From Sulfurimonas sp. (GTDB taxonomy: Bacteria > Campylobacterota > Campylobacteria > Campylobacterales > Sulfurimonadaceae), in NCBI RefSeq assembly GCF_023229105.1, contig NZ_JALNZY010000068.1:1-10451 (forward strand): DNA of 10,451 bases. The letters are read 5' to 3'. The stretch's first letter is position 1. Each line of letters opens with the position of its first letter. The position numbers were made by a program, and so were the translations under genes. Shown here one piece after another: positions 6,942-10,451 of the stretch. The notes beneath the pieces were generated by a model, which ran no database searches, was not told where the DNA came from, and saw nothing but the letters and a program-made list of their open reading frames with translations.

Positions 6942-6984
6942 ATGGCTCTGTTAATGGACACCTTAACAAAAAAAGTTTAGACGA

Positions 6985-7000
6985 TGTAGCGCATGCTACA
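6985..7000 (+). other. Leader hairpin upstream of napA
   Basis: TGTAGC and GCTACA form a 6-bp perfect stem with the loop GCAT. It lies in the predicted 5' leader of nap mRNA, 20 bases before the AGGAG Shine-Dalgarno. There is no T-run, so it is not a terminator. It could protect the 5' end, influence translation, or be a second regulator site in DNA form. Confidence 0.45.
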
Positions 7001-7030
7001 GTGTTTCAAAATTATTAAATAGGAGAAAAT

Positions 7031-9853
7031 ATGTCACTTTCAAGAAGAGAATTTCTTAAAAGTTCAGCAGCGGCATCAGCGGCAGCGGCTATAGGTATGA
7101 GTGTACCAGCAGAGTTACAAGCAGCAGCAGTTCAAGCTGAGGGCGACTGGAGATGGGATAAAGCAGCTTGTCGTTTCTGCGGTACAGGTTGTGGTATTAT
7201 GATGGCAACAAAAAACGGCAAAATAGTTGCTGTTAAAGGGGATCCTGCTGCACCGGTAAATCGTGGTCTTAACTGTATTAAAGGTTACTTTAATGCTAAA
7301 ATCATGTATGGTGCAGACAGACTAACTCAGCCTTTACTTAGAGTTGATGCAAATGGAAACTTTGATAAAAAGGGTAAATTTGTTCCGGTATCTTGGCAAA
7401 GAGCTTTTGATGAGATGGAAGTTCACATCAAAAAAGCACTAAAGCATGGCGGACCTGAATCTGTAGGTATATTTGCATCAGGGCAATATACGATTATGGA
7501 GGGTTATGCAGCTCAAAAAATGATGAAAGCTGGATTTAGATCAAACGCGATTGACCCAAATGCGCGTCACTGTATGGCATCTGCGGTTGTTGGTTTTTAC
7601 CAAACATTCGGCGTGGATGAGCCTTCTGGCTGTTATGATGATATTGAATTGACAGATACAGTTGTATCTTGGGGTTCGAATATGGCAGAAATGCACCCAA
7701 TTTTATGGTCTCGTGTTACTGACAGAAAATTATCAGACCCAGATCGTGTAAAAGTTATCTCTATCCAAACTTACACACACAGAACTTCTGACTTAGCAGA
7801 TATTGAAATCATCTTCTCCCCAAATACAGACGGAGCTATATGGAACTATATTGCTAGAGAAATTGTTATGAGAGATGAAGCAGAAGGCATTATTGACTGG
7901 GACTTCGTTAAAAAACATATGATTTTCGCTGCAGGTCCTGTAAATATCGGTTACGGAATGAGAAGAGATGGTGAAAAATCACTAAAAAACGGAAAATATA
8001 CAGCTCTTGAGATGGAAACTATCTCTAAAGAGATGAAAAAAATCGTTTCTGAAAAAGAGGGTCCTGCCCTTGAACCATACGGTTACAAAGCGGGTGACAC
8101 CATGACTCATACTGCAGGTACGCTTGGTCACTGGGAAATCTCTTTTGAAGATTATAAAAAATCTCTAGAACCTTACACGCTTGATTATACCGCTAAAATT
8201 GTCAAAGGCGACCCAGATGAAAACATCGAAGATTTTAAAAAGAAACTTCAAGCATTAGCAAATCTTTACATTGAAAAAGGTAGAAAAGTTGTATCTTTTT
8301 GGACTATGGGTATGAATCAACATACACGTGGTACTTGGGTAAATACTCTTTCATACAACGTTCACTTTATGCTAAATAAACAAGCTATTCCTGGTTCTGG
8401 AGCGTTTTCTTTAACTGGTCAGCCTTCTGCATGTGGAACTGCACGTGAAGTTGGTACATTCTGCCATAGACTTCCAGCGGATATGATGGTTGCAAATCCT
8501 GCACACAGAAAAATCGCTGAAAACAAATGGATGGTACCTGAGGGAACAATCAACCCTATTGGCGTACAACATATCATGAAAATTCACCGTGATATTGAAG
8601 ATGGTCTTATCAAATTTGCATGGGTAAATGTTTGTAATCCATATCAAGATTCTGCATCTGCAGAGCACTGGCTAAAAGCCGCAAGAGAGATGGACAACTT
8701 CATCGTAACTTCTGACGGTTATCCGGGAATCTCGGCAAAAGTTTCAGACCTTGTACTACCTTCTGCTATGATTTATGAGAAGTGGGGAGCTTACGGTAAT
8801 GCTGAGCGCCGTACACAACACTGGAGACAGCAAGTTATCCCAGTAGGTGATGCTATGAGTGATACATGGCAATGGGTTGAGTTATCAAAAAGATTTACAG
8901 TTAAAGATGTATGGGGCGAGTGGGCTCCAAGCGGTCCAAGAAAAGATGCTCTTCCTAGCATGATTGAAAAAGCAAAAGCCATGGGATATAACGAAAATAC
9001 TACCATGTTTGAGATTCTTTTTGCTAACGATATCGCAAAATCATATAAACTTGATCAAAATGATCCTATCCAAAAAGGGTATGATAATAGTGAAGGTTAT
9101 GGGGATAGCAGAAATGTTATCGGAAGTGACGGAAAGGTCTTTAAAGGATATGGATTCTTTATTCAAAAGTATCTTTTTGAAGAGTATGCGGCATTTACTC
9201 GCGGACATGGTCATGACCTTGCGCCGTTTGATATGTACCATAAAGTTCGCGGTCTCAAATGGCCTGTTGTTGATGGCAAAGAGACACAATGGAGATTTAA
9301 CGTTAAGTATGATCCATATGCAGCAAAAGCTGCAAAAGATACGGGCAATTCGCATGCATTCTACGGCACAATTGCAAAAGCACTTAAGTCTGGTAACTTA
9401 AAAGGAATGGACAAAAGCACTGAACAAAAATCATTAGCAAACAAAGCGAAGATATTTGCTCGTCCTTATATGGATCCACCAGAAATGCCGGATGCAAATT
9501 ATGATACTTGGTTATGTACGGGTCGTGTTTTAGAGCACTGGCATTCAGGAACTATGACTATGCGCGTACCTGAACTTTATCGTGCAGTCCCTGAGGCACT
9601 ATGTTATATGCATCCTAAAGATGCCGAAGCAAAAAATCTCAAACAAGGCGGTTTATGCTGGGTTGAGTCTCGCCGTGGAAAAGTAAAAGCAAGAGTTGAA
9701 ACTCGTGGTAGAAATAGACCTCCTCGTGGATTAGTCTTCGTTCCATGGTTTGATGAAAAAGTATTTATCAATAAAGTTTGCCTTGATGCGACATGTCCAA
9801 TGTCAAAACAGACAGACTTTAAAAAATGTGCTGTAAAAATCTATAAAGCATAA
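7031..9853 (+). CDS. napA: Periplasmic nitrate reductase, catalytic molybdenum subunit
   Basis: Length 940. It reduces nitrate to nitrite in the periplasm using bis-MGD molybdenum and one 4Fe-4S cluster. The N-terminus is a Tat signal (SRREFLK at 4-10, an alanine-rich stretch, probable cleavage near AELQAAA, 27-33). The cluster ligands are C47, C50, C54 and C82 (CxxC-x3-C-x27-C). C181 in DPNARHCMAS is the molybdenum ligand. The conserved TGRVLEHWHSGTMT near residue 829 closes the active-site region. It is over 100 residues longer than the E. coli enzyme, as in other Campylobacterota (the C. jejuni protein is also long), with the extra sequence in internal insertions. The RBS AGGAG (7021-7025) is optimally spaced. 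It is first in the nap operon and is followed by napG after 56 bases. Control by the palindrome at 6900-6915 is likely. Confidence 0.97.
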   Translation: MSLSRREFLKSSAAASAAAAIGMSVPAELQAAAVQAEGDWRWDKAACRFCGTGCGIMMATKNGKIVAVKGDPAAPVNRGLNCIKGYFNAKIMYGADRLTQPLLRVDANGNFDKKGKFVPVSWQRAFDEMEVHIKKALKHGGPESVGIFASGQYTIMEGYAAQKMMKAGFRSNAIDPNARHCMASAVVGFYQTFGVDEPSGCYDDIELTDTVVSWGSNMAEMHPILWSRVTDRKLSDPDRVKVISIQTYTHRTSDLADIEIIFSPNTDGAIWNYIAREIVMRDEAEGIIDWDFVKKHMIFAAGPVNIGYGMRRDGEKSLKNGKYTALEMETISKEMKKIVSEKEGPALEPYGYKAGDTMTHTAGTLGHWEISFEDYKKSLEPYTLDYTAKIVKGDPDENIEDFKKKLQALANLYIEKGRKVVSFWTMGMNQHTRGTWVNTLSYNVHFMLNKQAIPGSGAFSLTGQPSACGTAREVGTFCHRLPADMMVANPAHRKIAENKWMVPEGTINPIGVQHIMKIHRDIEDGLIKFAWVNVCNPYQDSASAEHWLKAAREMDNFIVTSDGYPGISAKVSDLVLPSAMIYEKWGAYGNAERRTQHWRQQVIPVGDAMSDTWQWVELSKRFTVKDVWGEWAPSGPRKDALPSMIEKAKAMGYNENTTMFEILFANDIAKSYKLDQNDPIQKGYDNSEGYGDSRNVIGSDGKVFKGYGFFIQKYLFEEYAAFTRGHGHDLAPFDMYHKVRGLKWPVVDGKETQWRFNVKYDPYAAKAAKDTGNSHAFYGTIAKALKSGNLKGMDKSTEQKSLANKAKIFARPYMDPPEMPDANYDTWLCTGRVLEHWHSGTMTMRVPELYRAVPEALCYMHPKDAEAKNLKQGGLCWVESRRGKVKARVETRGRNRPPRGLVFVPWFDEKVFINKVCLDATCPMSKQTDFKKCAVKIYKA

Positions 9854-9865
9854 TATAAACTACAA

Positions 9866-9873
9866 AGGAGAGG
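9866..9873 (+). promoter_or_regulatory. Strong Shine-Dalgarno sequence oddly far from the napG ATG
   Basis: AAGGAGAG lies 36 bases before the first in-frame ATG of napG (9910), too far to serve it directly. The ATG itself has only a weak, distant AAGAAGA. Two start options suit the strong site. One is a non-ATG start of napG, for example ATT at 9883, 9 bases after the site, which keeps the napG frame and adds nine residues. The other is a tiny GTG frame at 9873-9908 (11 codons) whose TAA ends one base before the napG ATG, giving coupled translation. Confidence 0.4.
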
Positions 9874-9909
9874 TGGCTTCGCATTCAAAAAGAAGACCAT
9901 CCGTATAAA

Positions 9910-10451
9910 ATGAAAAATACGACCGAAAGTAATAGAAGAAAATTTATTTTAAACATGGCTCGCGGTGCAGGGATAACTGCGCTGAGTGGTTTTATATGGA
10001 GTGCTTATGTTAATGAAGTTACGGCTTCGCAACTAACACTACGTCCACCGGGAGCGATTAAAGAAACAGATTTTTTAAAAACATGTATCAAATGCGGACT
10101 TTGTGTTGAAGCATGTCCATATGATACTCTATTGCTTGCAAAACCAGGTGACAATAAACCTTTAGGTACACCCTATTTTATACCTAGAGATATTCCTTGT
10201 TACATGTGTCCGGATATTCCATGTGTGCCCGTATGCCCGACAGGTGCACTTAATGAAAAAAGCGTTACTACAAATGGTAAGCTTGATATAAACATTGCCG
10301 ATATGGGACTTGCTGTTATAGACAGGGAGACTTGTATAGCCTTTTGGGGCATCCAATGTGATGCTTGTTACAGAGCTTGCCCGATATTAGGTCACGCAAT
10401 AACGGTTGAATACAGCAAAAACGAGAGAACCGGAAAACACGCCTTTCTCAC
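9910..10451 (+). CDS. napG: Quinol dehydrogenase-linked ferredoxin subunit NapG (partial, 180 residues visible)
   Basis: A periplasmic, Tat-exported polyferredoxin that works with membrane protein NapH to carry electrons from quinol to the Nap reductase. This route replaces or supplements NapC in Campylobacterota. NRRKFILN (8-15) is the twin-arginine motif, followed by a hydrophobic stretch. LRPPGAI (44-50) is a NapG hallmark. The 4Fe-4S ligand sets visible are C59, C62, C65, C69; then C97, C100, C105, C109; then C142, C150, C153, C157. A fourth set is expected beyond the right edge (E. coli NapG has 231 residues). ATG 9910 is the first in-frame ATG and gives a normal Tat leader, but its RBS is poor, so a start further upstream is possible. 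napH and the other nap genes are expected to follow. Confidence 0.93.
   Translation, partial: MKNTTESNRRKFILNMARGAGITALSGFIWSAYVNEVTASQLTLRPPGAIKETDFLKTCIKCGLCVEACPYDTLLLAKPGDNKPLGTPYFIPRDIPCYMCPDIPCVPVCPTGALNEKSVTTNGKLDINIADMGLAVIDRETCIAFWGIQCDACYRACPILGHAITVEYSKNERTGKHAFL

Noticed and set aside
6954..6980. Mini-frame MDTLTKKV in the nap leader
   Set aside because: Eight codons, no Shine-Dalgarno, and nothing suggesting attenuation.
8411..9401. Several open frames of 71-145 codons on both strands
   Set aside because: All overlap napA, which is intact across its whole length; these are alternative-frame shadows.
10162..10356. Minus-strand 64-codon frame
   Set aside because: Antisense to napG, where conserved 4Fe-4S cysteine sets fix the coding strand.
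1..10451. tRNA or rRNA genes, CRISPR arrays, insertion sequences, phage or integrase genes
   Set aside because: I saw no cloverleaf-like or rRNA-like segment, no regular repeat-spacer array, and no transposase or integrase coding frame.

Overview
The window looks like a chromosomal segment of a nitrate-respiring, sulfide-oxidising Campylobacterota (Epsilonproteobacteria), most like Sulfurimonas or a near relative. The reasons are the AT-rich base composition, a long Tat-exported NapA (940 residues) followed directly by napG with no napD in front (the napAGH gene order known from this phylum), and an atypical sulfide:quinone oxidoreductase. This assignment is inferred from protein character and gene order; no search was run.

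Left part, minus strand. In transcription order there is pepN (aminopeptidase N, 4861 to 2303), an atypical sqr (2148 to 679), an unlisted 54-codon gene with a very good ribosome binding site (597 to 433), and the N-terminal half of a divergent peptide-deformylase-like gene (262, running off the left edge). The 170-base gap between the last two holds two clear inverted repeats. The product of sqr would put electrons from sulfide into the quinone pool.

Right part, plus strand. A divergent 270-base control region (4862-5131) leads to a Crp/Fnr-family regulator without Fe-S cysteines (5132-5791). Eight bases later comes a membrane protein with a NarX/PilJ-type nitrate-sensor ectodomain but no kinase, methyl-accepting or other output domain (5800-6810). 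A 220-base promoter region then precedes napA (7031-9853) and napG (9910, running off the right edge). That promoter region holds a 16-bp perfect palindrome of FNR/DNR type, placed about 41 bases before the start site expected from a -10-like element, and a small hairpin in the leader.

Working model. Sulfide oxidation by Sqr feeds quinol to the periplasmic nitrate reductase through NapG and the NapH expected off the edge. The regulator plus orphan sensor next to an FNR-like operator looks like a local nitrate/NO-responsive switch for nap, replacing NarXL/NarQP. The pieces are visible in the sequence; the circuit is inference. The most novel-looking items are this regulator/sensor pair with its operator, the 54-residue basic protein next to sqr, and the deformylase-like protein with an altered motif I.
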